DNA from: Tubulanus polymorphus
Lineage: Eukaryota > Nemertea > Palaeonemertea > Tubulaniformes > Tubulanidae
DNA length: 64,000 bases
NCBI RefSeq assembly: GCF_964204645.1
Contig: NC_134033.1
Coordinates: 8,654,231-8,718,230 of the forward strand
Reading direction: 5' to 3'
The notes under the pieces: model-generated
Databases searched by the model: none
The model's input: only the letters and a program-made list of their open reading frames with translations
What the model was told of the DNA's origin: nothing
Made by a program: the position numbers and the translations under genes
Shown: positions 52,301 to 62,191 of the stretch, one piece after another
How positions within the stretch are numbered: the first letter of the stretch is position 1
Layout: every line of letters begins with the position of its first letter

Positions 52301-53066
52301 CGCGATGATCTAAACACACATTTGCGAAATGTGAGCATCATCTGTTGCTTAGTGTTTGAATACAGGGACGCGGGTGACCCGAATTCACCTCCTCGTATAC
52401 CGTATAAAAGGAACCGAAAAAGTTTCCTAGGTTAATTCGACTCAAATAAACATCATATATGTAAATTCAACCCATCCAAATCAATTCAAGTTAAATAAGA
52501 GGGTACAATGTTAAAATGAAAACATATCCATGGTTTTCACGCGAGAAGCAAAATAATCAACCCATGATAAAGCACATCCTTGGACGGGTTCTTTCCTATT
52601 CATTTATAATCTATTAGGCTACGTACGTAATATTCGAACCCTATATTCTAACAGGCTATGTTTGTTCCCACTGGCACTAAGGATTTTTAAGGCACTAAGG
52701 ATTTTTAAACTCAGGAGTTTGCGAGAATGTCGTCATTACGTAAATCATCGCCGGTCCAAAAGAAAACATATCATTCAACTAATCTAACAATATCGACTTT
52801 TTATACAATTGTATGATGGGCAAAAGATAAATTAATTCCATTAAATCGTGGTTTACAGTGGCAAAAACCTGTCCTATAGGACGATACATTACCCGAAAAC
52901 AATAGTCGCTGGTTTATTACAGGTTTATTACATTTCTCGGTTCTCAATCATTATTGGGCATTAGTAGAATGCACGAGTAGAATGCAATGTGGATAGAGTG
53001 CAATCTTACCTTACAGCTGGATAAAACTGCAAAAGCCAACAGCCACAAACATATTTCGAGAAGCAT
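43118..53066 (-). CDS. Gene C: SNTX-like MACPF / FNIII / PAN secreted protein (7 exons)
   Basis: Exons on the minus strand: 53010-53066, 49625-49667, 49076-49531, 47308-48963, 45478-45887, 44001-44118, 43118-43350. Phases chain (0,1,1,1,0,1) and the sum is 991 codons including stop. Protein order: signal peptide; short acidic piece; a four-cysteine N-terminal segment; an LRRRRS basic site (about residue 83); the SNTX opening 'LVLGRPVILGSLFDVR'; MACPF core (THVVSSLEYG); helical and thioredoxin-like regions; FNIII repeats; linker; PAN-like tail. It differs from A and B by the extra exon and the cysteine-rich N-terminus. The exon 5 donor is a weak GTGAAC. It looks intact; membrane-active or recognition function is inferred from family only. 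Confidence 0.87.
44001..44118 (-). CDS. Gene C exon 6: small linker exon
   Basis: 118 bases between ATATTTTAG and GTATGT, phase 0 to 1. 'LIYGGSSEYSPTRIVQT' aligns with the equivalent gene A exon, which supports both calls. Confidence 0.78.
44584..44791. repeat. ~208-bp inverted-repeat unit holding hammerhead boxes (Penelope-type tail)
   Basis: Arms 44584-44627 and 44743-44791 are imperfect inverted copies (CCAAGATTGAAAAATT core and AAATCCCACAATAA). They enclose CTGATGA and GAAAC boxes. No coding. Confidence 0.7.
44680..44710 (+). ncRNA. Hammerhead-ribozyme-like core
   Basis: CTGATGA (44680-44686) and GAAAC (44706-44710) are separated by a perfect 8-bp hairpin GGCTAACA-GT-TGTTAGCC. These are the two conserved boxes and stem II of hammerhead ribozymes, which are known in Penelope-like elements. 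Stems I and III and the cleavage triplet were not resolved, so activity is unproven. Confidence 0.5.
44792..45477 (-). other. Rest of gene C intron 5, nothing seen
   Basis: No recognised repeat or gene between the inverted-repeat unit and exon 5. Confidence 0.4.
45478..45887 (-). CDS. Gene C exon 5: FNIII domains
   Basis: Acceptor TTAACAG, phase 1 to 0, 410 bases; the end is set by homology to A and B after 'TYQIKIK', with a non-ideal donor GTGAAC. It holds the end of FNIII-2 ('LQAYTDYKCRVQ') and FNIII-3 ('SKTTISLEWDAPAEI'). Confidence 0.8.
46118..46973. mobile_element. Foldback element (~855 bp) in gene C intron 4
   Basis: Outer arms 46118-46286 and 46800-46973 are inverted copies with scattered mismatches (TATGGCATAGATATT, AAACATCAAATTTACCCGTC, AAAATGCTCGT). 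The interior keeps the same TTTGACGGGTAAAA / TTTTACCCGTCAAA words in both orientations, so nearly the whole unit can fold on itself, centred near 46545. No ORF. Confidence 0.8.
47308..48963 (-). CDS. Gene C exon 4: MACPF/CDC core to FNIII-2
   Basis: 1656 bases, acceptor CACATTAG, donor GTAAGT, phase 1 to 1. 'GLVQISGNANFLRNK', THVVSSLEYGMS, 'VKSIPGISIHGEASVKVS', a helical lysine/glutamate-rich segment, thioredoxin-like 'GFVLKISKASPSP', FNIII-1 ('HESVSFRVNRPNNQ') and the start of FNIII-2 ('SLVASRIKTTEIVLSWEEP'). It is the best-conserved of the three large exons relative to gene A. Confidence 0.9.
49017..49054. repeat. AT dinucleotide microsatellite
   Basis: TATATAT run within gene C intron 3, just downstream of the exon 3 donor. 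Confidence 0.9.
49076..49531 (-). CDS. Gene C exon 3: cysteine-rich N-terminus, basic site, SNTX start
   Basis: 456 bases, acceptor GTTTGTAG, donor GTGAGA, phase 1 to 1. The first ~50 residues carry four cysteines ('CVHG', 'YRCNT', 'AYCPE', 'SECTG'), not present in A or B, followed by 'SLRRRRSNGK', a strong furin-type site, then the conserved 'ELVLGRPVILGSLFD' and 'FFAAKTAYERLSHM'. Confidence 0.82.
49625..49667 (-). CDS. Gene C exon 2: acidic micro-exon
   Basis: 43 bases between ATATTACAG and GTTAGT, phase 0 to 1; encodes 'ISEPDVEDMFVGEI'. Accepted because it joins the phases of exons 1 and 3. No counterpart was found in A or B. Confidence 0.6.
49745..49880 (-). repeat. Penelope-type tail with second hammerhead-like core
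   Basis: Starts with AAATCCCACA as in the 44.6-kb unit and contains the boxes at 49802-49832 on the minus strand. No coding. Confidence 0.65.
49802..49832 (-). ncRNA. Hammerhead-ribozyme-like core, copy 2
   Basis: On the minus strand CTGATGA (49832-49826) and GAAAC (49806-49802) enclose a 6-7-bp hairpin GCTGTT-AGTC-AACAGC. The stem sequence differs from copy 1 but is still paired, i.e. compensatory change. Confidence 0.5.
50161..50191 (-). ncRNA. Degenerate hammerhead-like core, copy 3
   Basis: The minus strand has CTGATTT instead of CTGATGA, and GAAACG with a partly paired intervening segment. Probably a dead relative of the two better copies. Confidence 0.3.
50211..53009 (-). other. Rest of gene C intron 1, nothing clear
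   Basis: Only a small direct duplication (GGCACTAAGGATTTTTAA twice near 52672-52708) and short ORFs. Confidence 0.45.
53010..53066 (-). CDS. Gene C exon 1: signal peptide
   Basis: ATG at 53066, 19 codons ('MLLEICLWLLAFAVLSSCK'), GTAAGA donor in phase 0. A strong hydrophobic core. Confidence 0.75.
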
Positions 53067-53600
53067 CTTAATTTTTTCTACAAAATTAACGAGCGTCCTT
53101 GGGATACTGTAAGAAAAACAGAAAGGTTTGTAGTAACATTCACTTTAGGGGCTGTGCTGTCTCTAGTGCCCCTAGCCTCACCTGCGAAAATACGTAAGTG
53201 TCACCAACACCTGGAAATTGGTTCGGCCAAGTAATATTCTTGTCAGATTAACCTTGTATAACCAATCGACTTGCCATAAACCTAGTTTGATTGGTAGGTG
53301 TGTCTAGAGGTTCGCTGGCTCAGGGGAGCTCGAACTTGGGCATTCGGGCTCGACACATGAGAGCAGCAACTAGGCCTAATAGATAGTGGACTAGAACTTA
53401 AATTCCGTTAACTATTGAGATGAGTTGGAGTTATTATGTGTGTATTTTCGAATAGGTATGAAGTTTATAGTCATTCAGTGGTTATTTTACTAGGCCTCTC
53501 TGTAGGATTTTAAGATGTTTATTAGTTTTAGTCTGTATTAACTAGCACAATTTTTCCCGTGCAACTATATTTCATCATTTAGTAATAATAACTGTTATTT
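53067..53600. other. Gene C upstream region
   Basis: Presumed promoter area; no clear element. A 34-base segment at 53340-53373 is repeated at 56628-56661 beyond the LINE. Confidence 0.4.
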
Positions 53601-53620
53601 TCCCTCGAATTACAACACGA

Positions 53621-54049
53621 TTATACATACAAAGTTATATAAAAGAATACAAGGGTACTGTTGTATATAAGTGTCATCATGGGCGCATAGAAAATGTGAC
53701 GTTTTAGGGTTTTGAATCTATCAATTTCTAAATAGAACTTTTTCCTAGTATTACGTCGGTGTATTTCGAATTTTGATCTCAAATAACCGTTGAAAGATGC
53801 AGGCAGTAAGGAATTGGCAAATTTATAAACGAAAACAGCTAGTTGTAAGTCATTAATATCGCGGAGTTTCAAGATTTTTAAACGTTTGAATATGGGATCT
53901 GTATGTGCTAGGTAATTTGAATGAGAAATTAATCTTACAGCTCTCTTCTGTAATAGTACAAGTGGGTTCAAAATAGTTCCAGAATTTGTACCCCAAATCA
54001 TATTGCAATATTGGAGATAAGGGTCAATCATAGAAAAGTATAGAGTCAC
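53621..54049 (-). pseudogene. LINE ORF2 C-terminal region
   Basis: 'MIDPYLQYCNMIWGTNSG' and 'PLVLLQKRAVRLISHSNY' are typical of the region after the RT in CR1-like elements. The part lies in a different frame from the RT. Confidence 0.75.
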
Positions 54050-54155
54050 TAAGGATTTAGATGGTAGTTTATTTTTTATTGTATTTAAAATGCCTATCCT
54101 ACAGGCATTTTTTTTACTAACCGATTTAATATGGTCCTTCCAAGTTAACTTGTCA

Positions 54156-54977
54156 TCAATTTAAACTCCCAAAAATTTGTAACATGGACCTGATTGATTC
54201 TTTTACCATCGATGTATAATCTAATATTGGCATAATTGACTTTACTAAATACAATAAAAAGGTTTTTTTTACATTCAGTGATAATTTATTGGCACGAAAC
54301 CAATCAACCAGTTTTGATAGTTCTGAGTTAAAAGTTTTACATAATTCTTTGATGTTCCAATCACTAAGGAAACAGTTCGTATCATCTGCGAACAAAATGA
54401 ATTTCAAAATGTTGGAGGCTTTAGTGCAGTCATTAATGTATAATAGAAATAAAAGTGGTCCTAATATTGATCCTTGAGGGACTCCAGAATGTATACGCAG
54501 AGGTTTTGAATTTATATGATCTAATTGAACAATTTGGGTCCTGTTACTTAAATAATTCCTGAACCAATTTAGTGGGACACCTTTGATTCCGTAATGACAT
54601 AATTTTTCTAAAAGAATATCGTGATTAACCGTATCAAATGCCTTCGACAAATCTAAAAATATACCAATAGTTTGACGGTTAACATCCATATTAGCTGTAA
54701 TTTCGTCAGTAATCTTTACTAAAGCTAAAGTTGTTGAGTGCTTTCTTCTAAATCCAAATTGATTTTGATTTATGAGTGAGAATTTATCACAAAATGAAAC
54801 CAGGCGATTATGAACTAATTTTTCAAGAATTTTTGAAAAGCATGGTAATACCGAGATTGGTCGATAATTATCGAACGACGCCGTGTTACCTGTCTTAAAA
54901 ATGGGGCACACTCGAGCTGTTTTTAGTTCCTCAGGAATGATTCCAGTTTGGAGACTGCAGTTAAAAATGTGAGCCAA
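54156..54977 (-). pseudogene. LINE reverse transcriptase domain
   Basis: The RT palm is readable: 'FKTGNTASFDNYRPISVLP', 'FGFRRKHST', 'LDLSKAFDTVNHDIL' (motif A), 'SGVPQGSILGPLLFLLYIND' (motif B), 'FADDTN' (motif C). The frame is lost at both ends relative to the rest of ORF2. Confidence 0.85.
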
Positions 54978-55734
54978 CGGAGTTTTTATAATATCAATTA
55001 CGTCTTTTATAACCTTTATAGAGATACCGTCAACACCGATACCTTTTTTACAAGAAAATGATTTGACTATTTCACATATTTCATCAGGATCTGTCAGAAA
55101 GAAGAAAACATTTTCACGAGAAGGATCCTCTAAATAAACACTGAATTGAGTTTTGAATTTGGTATTGAACTTGCTAGTTTCTGACCAATGTTTACAAAAG
55201 AGGAGTTGAATTCATCAGCTATATTTTGTTTTCCGGATATTTCGGTATCATTTAAAAGAAAAACATCAGGTAATTTATCTCTACATGATTTTTTCCCAAT
55301 TACATTATTAATAGTATTCCATGTTTTTTTCATATCTTTTTTTGCTAATAATGGTTTATGATCGTAGTATTGCTTTTCCGCCTGCCTAAGTAATCTTGTC
55401 AGAATGCGTTTATAGGACAGGTATCGCTCTTTTTTTCTGTATTATAGGGACTCGAAAAGATTTCTATAAAGACAGTTCTTACGTTTGATTGATTTTAACA
55501 AACCACTTGTAAGCCAAGGCTTAAGATTATTTTTACTAGTAGATTTACAAGTGAAATAAGGGAAACATTCGTTATACAACGCTGAAAATTCAGACTTAAA
55601 TGAATTATAAGCAAATTGAGGATCATAGTTGTTATAAATTGCTGACCAGTAGCAAGCTAGTAGCCGTCTTTCAAATTTTGCCTTATTACGGCAGTTAAAA
55701 TTCCGGAATTTTGCTGCTAAATTGCTTTTCGTAG

Positions 55735-56484
55735 TTACATACTGATCACTCTCAGTAAAAACCGGGAAATGGTCAGAATCTGTACAGAGGATGCCACTAG
55801 TAAATACACTAAATCATTACAAAAAATATTATCAATGACAGTAGCTGAAGTGTTATTTATTCTTGTGGGTTTATTTATCAATGGGAATAATGAATAGGTC
55901 GTAATACTGTCGAAGAAAGTTTCAGTTTGCTTATGGGTACAAAGTTTAAGTAAATCGATATTGAAATCTCCCATAAAATAAACTATTTTGTTTTCATTGT
56001 TGATTTTATCTAAGAGTAATTTAAATTCATTAGTTAAATCATTTACACTAAGGTCTGGGGGTCTATAGACTATACCGATAATTTTGTTTTTCTGTTTTCC
56101 AAAGTCAATTTCAATAAAAAGCGATTCAAATATAGATGTATTTCCCGAAAGATCGGTTCTAACTTTGGCTTTCAGCGTACTTTTATAGTAAATAGCTACT
56201 CCGCCACCGTGATCCCGACCGACATTTGCGCGATCGCGGTTCTTGAATATATTATTGTATCCAGATAAACTATATAATCTGTTATTATCAGCATTGTCCC
56301 TGGTCCACGTTTCAGTGAGACCAATGACTGAAAAGTTAGTCTTAATACAATTATTTATATAGGCGTCGAAATTATCGAAATTTTTGCTACAACTTCGTAT
56401 GTTAAAAGCACATAACGAAAATTTGTTTTCATGGCGAATAAATGAACTCTCATCATAATATTGACAGTTATTTGTAATGGACAT
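55735..56484 (-). pseudogene. LINE AP endonuclease domain
   Basis: 'LTETW', 'GGGVAIYYK', 'IGIVYRPP', 'FMGDFNIDLL' and 'TVIDNIFCND' mark an exonuclease-endonuclease-phosphatase fold with catalytic E, D and N. A frameshift near 55800 diverts the frame before the expected 'SDHFPV' motif, which is present in another frame. Confidence 0.83.
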
Positions 56485-56600
56485 AAATTACACGGTTGTA
56501 ACAGGCGAATCCATACACGCCAAATTTTATATTTTTTGGCTGTTTGTAGATTACTGGGGCTGATATCAGTCGATGATGTCTCGCTGCGCATATATCATAT

Positions 56601-59600
56601 ATAACCATGTATCATTTATATCGTCCGCATTCGGGCTCGACACCTCAGAGCTCGCAACTAGTAAAACAGCAGACTATATCTTCAGTCTCGTTTTCGTTAA
56701 CTATTAAGGAATTGGTAACGGGACTAAAACTCCGTTAACTCACGTTGCCTCTTACTAGGCACTAGTTTGTGGCAGTCCCTCAAAGACTCCAGTTGCGATA
56801 ATTAAGTAATCTCGTGAAGCTATATTGTAAGATGACCATTCCCAAGTGAGTCGGTAAGACTTCAATAGCGGTCCAAACTGGTTCCCGAAACCAAGCTAGA
56901 CGAATGCTCCTGCCAAATACAGTACAAAGCTACAGAACATATCTCACCGGGGAAAATGTGGACAAATTGAATGGTATTTTATAAATCTCTGTGTTACGTG
57001 ACATTGCGGTATGCGGTAGGAAATCCCTCTAACGCGTAATCTCAAACTCAAGCAGTCAAATATCTGCCATCAGGAAGGACATTTAAAAAGTTCAAACGAA
57101 GACTACGATTGCAAATATCGGTCCTTAACCTCTGATGAAATAGGAAATACATAGCTTTAACATATAATTAGATTTTTCAAAATGAATTAAGTTTTTACAC
57201 ACGCTTAAGATGTGCGGTGCCTTGTACACATCATCACAATTGTTGCTTTCGAAGAACCCGCCAATTACCAGCAACAATCTGCATTTCACTTCATTTCATA
57301 ACATATAAATTTAGTTTATCAAGGAAGGCACTGCAGAGCTTATTGGTATGTTTTAAAAAAGAATGGAAATCATCGCAACAATGGGGACATCGAGGGACCG
57401 CCACAAAATGGCACCTAGAAACTTTGAATTGTTTTTCGAGGTTTTCTTCCAGTACCCAACTCGGAATTAACATAGTTTTCTCAGTTAAATCGAATTTGGA
57501 GGTTTATTCTGAGTTAGCAACTGGAATTAAACCTCGAAATGTTATGTCATTAAAATTATATGACCCGGATGCTTCTGGATGAAATATCCCCTGTCCGCGT
57601 AGGACCTGAATTGAATTGAATTTCAACTCTGAAAATGAATCTCTTTCAAACTTGAATCTCACTCATAACCATGTAATATTGTGATTAAATAAAAATCATT
57701 TCAAGGTTGAATTGTAACGATTAAGAAGTGACGGTGAAAATACGTTGCTTTGTCACGTACATTGTATTCCATGACGCAGTTTCACAGAACTCTTAAGAGG
57801 TAACTGATTGGAAATAAACTAATTTCAACTCTGAGTTAACAACGGAAATGGGTTCTATTCTTAGTTGAATATCAACTCAGAAATGTGGACCTGGGCCCAG
57901 TTGATAATCATTCTGTTTTGATCACTTCCGATCGTTGTTTTGTCGTGTCCTGTGGTGGGGAGTCCGTGCCATCTTTCATCATCATGAAAACGTATTACGA
58001 ATGTACCGTATTGCATTTGAATTTATAATCAAAAATGATGCGGCTATAAATTATGTTTAACTAAGATCTAGATGCAAAAGACACTGCATTTGACTCTGCT
58101 CATTCAATTAAACTTAGGATTGTGATTCTTGAATTAATTGCGATTCCGATAAACAGCATCTCCGAAATAAATATATATCATTAATGTTGAATTTATAAAT
58201 TTCCTTACCTGGCTGACTTGCTACTATCAAACGTGTCTTTATGTCACAAACCGTCCTCTCAGAATCGTTTTACGCATACAAAGGATAAGAGTCTATTTTC
58301 GGCAGAGAGATTTCGCATTAGATGTAACGTTATTAATTGGTAACTATGTATTGGAATGAATGATGTGGATTTTCAGCCAAATGCAAATCTCGCGCAGCTG
58401 CCAGTGTGAAGACAGCTGTGAAAAATGACAACTCAATCCAATCGTTATTGCTACCAAGTATCAAAAATAAATACCGATGCTAACATTCAGCGTTTTGGCT
58501 ATGGCTATAATAGAGTTAATCGACAGCGACCCGAGCATCCCTATCAGATTAGGATTAATGTTTTTTTGAATGAAATCGTTTTGGAAGAGAGATTAACGAC
58601 TGAATAGTAGAACTTCTATTTTCTTAAACTAAAATCACACTCTCGGAGAGTAAAAATAGTCTTCCTTTTCTTTTCGCATTGAATTGTGAGTAAAATCTAG
58701 GGTGGAATTACGCGCGAAGAACAATTTTTTTCCTAAAAGACATTTTATTCATATATGATAGTTTGTACTCAAATCAACCTAATAATGAGAATCTACTTGA
58801 TTTGATAATTTCTTGAACTTAATTGGGGAAATTGTGATCCGGAGAGACGGCAAGACTTGAACGTGGTTCCCCATCAAAAAACGGATAATGGCAAAAGCCA
58901 CATTGCATGGAAATCGGAAGTTGCGAAAGTTAAAACCCGTTTGTTTGAAACGGTACTAGTGTCGACTGTCCTCATCCCGAGTGTTGAATGAACAAAACGG
59001 CGAATGGAGCCATCATGTATGCATCTCAAATACGTGCTGTGTCTTCAAATGGATACTAGGAATGTACCAATAGCTATTATACGGTTTCTCAATCTCTTGA
59101 AATATACATCCTGGCCAATTTCTATTCCGCCTGGGCATCAGGCTTTTTACTGTAAGTATACCCCCTTGGGCTCCCCTTTCTCATTTTTCTTCGCTTCAAC
59201 TTGTTACTATGTAGTAAGTACGTTTCTTTGATTAATGATGACAATTTTTGTATTTTACTTTTTAGTAAAGACATAAACTGATAATCATGAAATAAATAAA
59301 AATAAATAATAAATAAAGGCGAAGCCCTGTTACCCTGATTATTACAGAGGTATCATCCTAGTAAGCTATCTAATTCATATTTTTCAACAATAAAATTGAA
59401 CCAGCGTCATATTTGATATTAGTGAATATATGACACTAAAATAATCTTTACACGATGTTTCACGGCTAACACATGCTCTTTTAAGGACTAATAATGAATA
59501 ATCGCATAATTTGTTGGAAGTATTTCACAGACGTTACGCGTAATTGTTTTTCTAATCGTGAAGACCGATTTAATTACTTTGAGAATGGATTTTTTCTAGA

Positions 59601-60179
59601 ACTAGAGGATCAAAGGTACTGTGTTCTCGTGGTCCAGATTTTTTATGATATTAATGAAAACATATTACATTGTTCAGATATTCTTAAACTCTTTTAATTT
59701 GCAGATCTGTTCACCTAGTGCCCTAGGCACTACGGTGGCACTATGATGAGACTAGAGCCTCAGACAGTGGTAGGCTGGAACAAATACATCAGATTGATTT
59801 GCTTTTCCTTAAACTTTAGAGTGAGATATGGCCGGATATAGTTCTAAAAGATCGACGGATGAAATGTGTATCACTTTCAAAGACTTTTTAATACGACATA
59901 TTCAATGGAAATCTATGGTAAAGTTTATTTCATTCAAAAAACGCATATACATGTATTTCACTGTATGAAAACTGTGCGTATTCATAACGTGCGCGCGGCA
60001 GTAAATGCATAATGCTGTTACTGTAGCGCGTGCAGTGTAAGACATGATCTGCCAGCGCGCACTTGCCTCGCGTAAGCGTTAAAGAAGGACAATATCTAAA
60101 GCAAAACTCTGCTATGAGAAAAGATAGCTAAAAAAATTATAAATGCTTTATCTCAAAATGACAGTCTTTTTGGAAGATT
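56601..60179. other. Intergenic stretch, no gene supported
   Basis: Holds a repeat with GGGCCCAG and AACTCTGAGTTAAC words (57770-57905). Several short ORFs (for example 57217-57582 and 58425-58607) have no recognised domain and are not called. Confidence 0.45.
57770..57905. repeat. Dispersed repeat with AACTCTGAGTTAAC and GGGCCCAG words
   Basis: GTTTCACAGAACTCTTAAGA to CTGGGCCCAG with the near-palindrome AACTCTGAGTTAAC inside. It looks like a short dispersed repeat; the family is not recognised from one copy. Confidence 0.4.
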
Positions 60180-61598
60180 CAAATATCATTTGAAACTCGA
60201 AACGCAGATACGAATGAGAACTGCCCAAACTTAGCTGAATTCAAAACTTTTTTTCGCGGAATAATTCAATCTGAATCAAACGATGACATTGATCCTGATC
60301 TTTTGCTTCATGAAAATGATACGGAAACTATTAATATGCCTCACGATCTAGACATCCCCATTACTAGAGATGAAGTTATAAGAGCGATAAGAAATCTAAA
60401 AAAGGCAAATCACCGGGTCTTGATAATATCCTACCAGAAATGCTTATAACTCCCTCTGAAACCCAAACACCTCTGCTGACCATTTTTTTCAATGTCATCC
60501 TTCAATCAGATATTTACCCACAAAATTGGAGCAGTGGCTGCATTACACCCATTCATAAGAAAGGGATAACTTCCGACCCAAACAATTATAGAGGTATTAC
60601 CGTCTTGAGCGGCTTCGGAAAAATATTTTCAATTATTTTGAATACACACATTATACAATGGTTAGAGGCACATCAAGTATTGAATAATGCACAGGCCGGT
60701 TTTAGGCCAAATAATGGTACTATAAATCAATCCTTTGTATTATCTTCAATCATCGACCGCCGTATAAAGAAGAAAATGAAAAATGCGTGTATGGCATTCG
60801 TAGATTCTTCTAAGGCCTTCGATTATTTGAACCACGACATTCTCTGGAAAAAGATTCTGGAAGCTGGTATCACTGGCAAAGTTTATAACATAATTAAATC
60901 TATGTATGCTAACAGCGAATCATGTGTCAAAAACAATGGGTTCATAACTACCTTTTTCGACTGCACCGTCGGCGTAAGGCAAGGCGATTGTATCTCTCCT
61001 GTTCTTTTCAATATCTATATTAATGGTATGGAAGAATTTTTTAATAAAAAATGGCCATCCAGGCATTGACTTTAATCTATTCAAACTATATGTCTTGCTT
61101 TACGCCGATGATACCGTCATTCTAGCCCAATCGCACGGAGAATTACAGAATGCACTTGATATTCTGCATGATTATTGTAAAAAGATGAAGCTATCTGTGA
61201 ATTCTGCAAAGACAAAGACAATGAAAATTGGGTACCGCAGAAATAACCGTAACCCCATTTTTTGTTTTTATAACGATGTCCTACTGGAAGAGGTGTCAAC
61301 CTTTCAGTACCTTGGCATTACTATATCAAATAACGGCAAAATGTCTGCTGCAGTCAAGTCGCAGGCCGATCAAAGTACAAGAGCTTGCTTTGGACTCAAG
61401 AAGTATTTGCTAAACGCGAGACTCATTTCTGGTAAAACCAAGCTTGACATCTTTGATTCATTAGTGAAACCAGTATTAATGTATGGTAGCCCAATCTGGG
61501 TATTTGAAAATGTTAGAAATATAGAATCCGTTCATGTCAAATTCTGTAAATACCTACTCAATGCGCGCGCCACGACACCGAATGTAATGGTCTACGGT
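60180..61598 (+). mobile_element. Second LINE (non-LTR) fragment, cut by the PolB-like element
   Basis: The plus strand encodes the region before the RT ('ITRDEVIRAIRNLKKA') and an RT through 'PVLMYGSPIWVFEN' and 'ARATTPNVMVYG'. The LINE stops at 61598, exactly where the hairpin of the PolB-like element starts, so the latter inserted into it. Motif style differs from the 53.6-kb LINE. Confidence 0.8.
60440..61598 (+). pseudogene. LINE reverse transcriptase, two frameshifts
   Basis: Motifs: 'NNYRGITVLSGFGKIFSII', 'QAGFRPNNGTINQSF', 'AFVDSSKAFDYLNHDILW' (A), 'GVRQGDCISPVLFNIYING' (B), 'LLYADDTVILAQS' (C), then 'TFQYLGITISNNGK'. One frameshift lies near 60407 before the first frame and another in an A-run near 61045-61055, between motifs B and C. 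The ORF2 end is missing because of the later insertion. This RT style (YADDTVI, QYLGI) is common in I/Nimb-like and RTE-like clades; I cannot decide which. Confidence 0.82.
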
Positions 61599-61702
61599 AA
61601 TAATTGTATATATCTTTGTTCAGGCACGCTCGAATTTATATTTCATTTTTTATGAACTCGCCCTCTCAACCTTTAACCTGAACCAAGATATATACAATTA
61701 CT
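61599..61702. repeat. Terminal hairpin of the PolB-like element, right copy
   Basis: Arms 61599-61624 and 61677-61702 pair at 24 of 26 positions around a 52-base loop with GCTCGAATTTATA and GCCCTCTCAACCTTTAA. The arm middle (TATATATCTT) differs from that of the left copy (GGGAATAAGTT). Confidence 0.8.
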
Positions 61703-61798
61703 CTAATAATATTCATATAAATGAATAACATATCAATGAATAACATATATAAATGAATAACTTCTAAAATCAATTTTAATAAAAAACATGTTATCAAA

Positions 61799-62155
61799 AT
61801 GGAGAGTAAACAAGTACACAGTGAGAACAACAAATCATTCTTAAATAGAATTAAAGATATCAAAAATGCTAAATCAGTAGGTTATAAATTTAAGAAGTTA
61901 AATAGACTTACAATTCATAAGAAATATTTAATTACAAATATTGATACAGTATTTTATAAATATGGAGATAAGTTAGTTATCCACTTAGAATATGAAGGAT
62001 TAAAAGGAAATAAATATAAATTTATTATATAATATATTTACCAGATAGATTTCATAGATTATCTAGTGAAGATCTAGAAGAATTATGTTCTGGTGATTTC
62101 TATTTTATATATAAGGGTAAGAATGAAAAAGGGCACCATGATATAGATTTCGAAT
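61799..62155 (+). pseudogene. Small lysine-rich element protein, one frameshift
   Basis: The frame from ATG 61799 runs 77 codons ('KLNRLTIHKKYLITNIDTVF') to a stop at 62032. A +2/-1 shift in the TATA-rich tract at about 62020-62040 continues as 'YLPDRFHRLSSEDLEELCSG' to a stop at 62155. The LPxRF...L pattern recurs in small proteins that precede PolB in related invertebrate elements as far as I recall; a single-stranded-DNA-binding role is a guess. The left copy carries other breaks. Confidence 0.55.
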
Positions 62156-62191
62156 AAGAAAATTAATTTTGATAAAAAATTTGATATTAAA

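Larger units (their letters stand above)
53600..56600 (-). mobile_element. CR1-like LINE, near full-length ORF2, decayed
   Basis: The minus strand encodes, in order, an AP endonuclease (56484-55735), a linker (55333-55130), an RT (54977-54156) and a C-terminal thumb/connection (54049-53621). Frameshifts and stops divide them. CR1/Jockey-group affiliation is judged from the EN start 'LCAFNIRSCSKN', the RT motif 'FADDTN' and the C-terminal 'VLLQKRAVRLI'. It lies directly upstream of gene C. Confidence 0.83.

Noticed and set aside
57217-57582. 121-codon plus-strand ORF
   Set aside because: No recognisable motif, repeat-like surroundings and no splice or promoter context.
301-61702. The two inverted hairpins as terminal inverted repeats of one giant 61-kb transposon
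   Set aside because: Coding blocks of the element lie outside the hairpins and run away from the interval, and the right junction cuts a LINE ORF exactly at 61599. Two outward-facing copies explain the data better.
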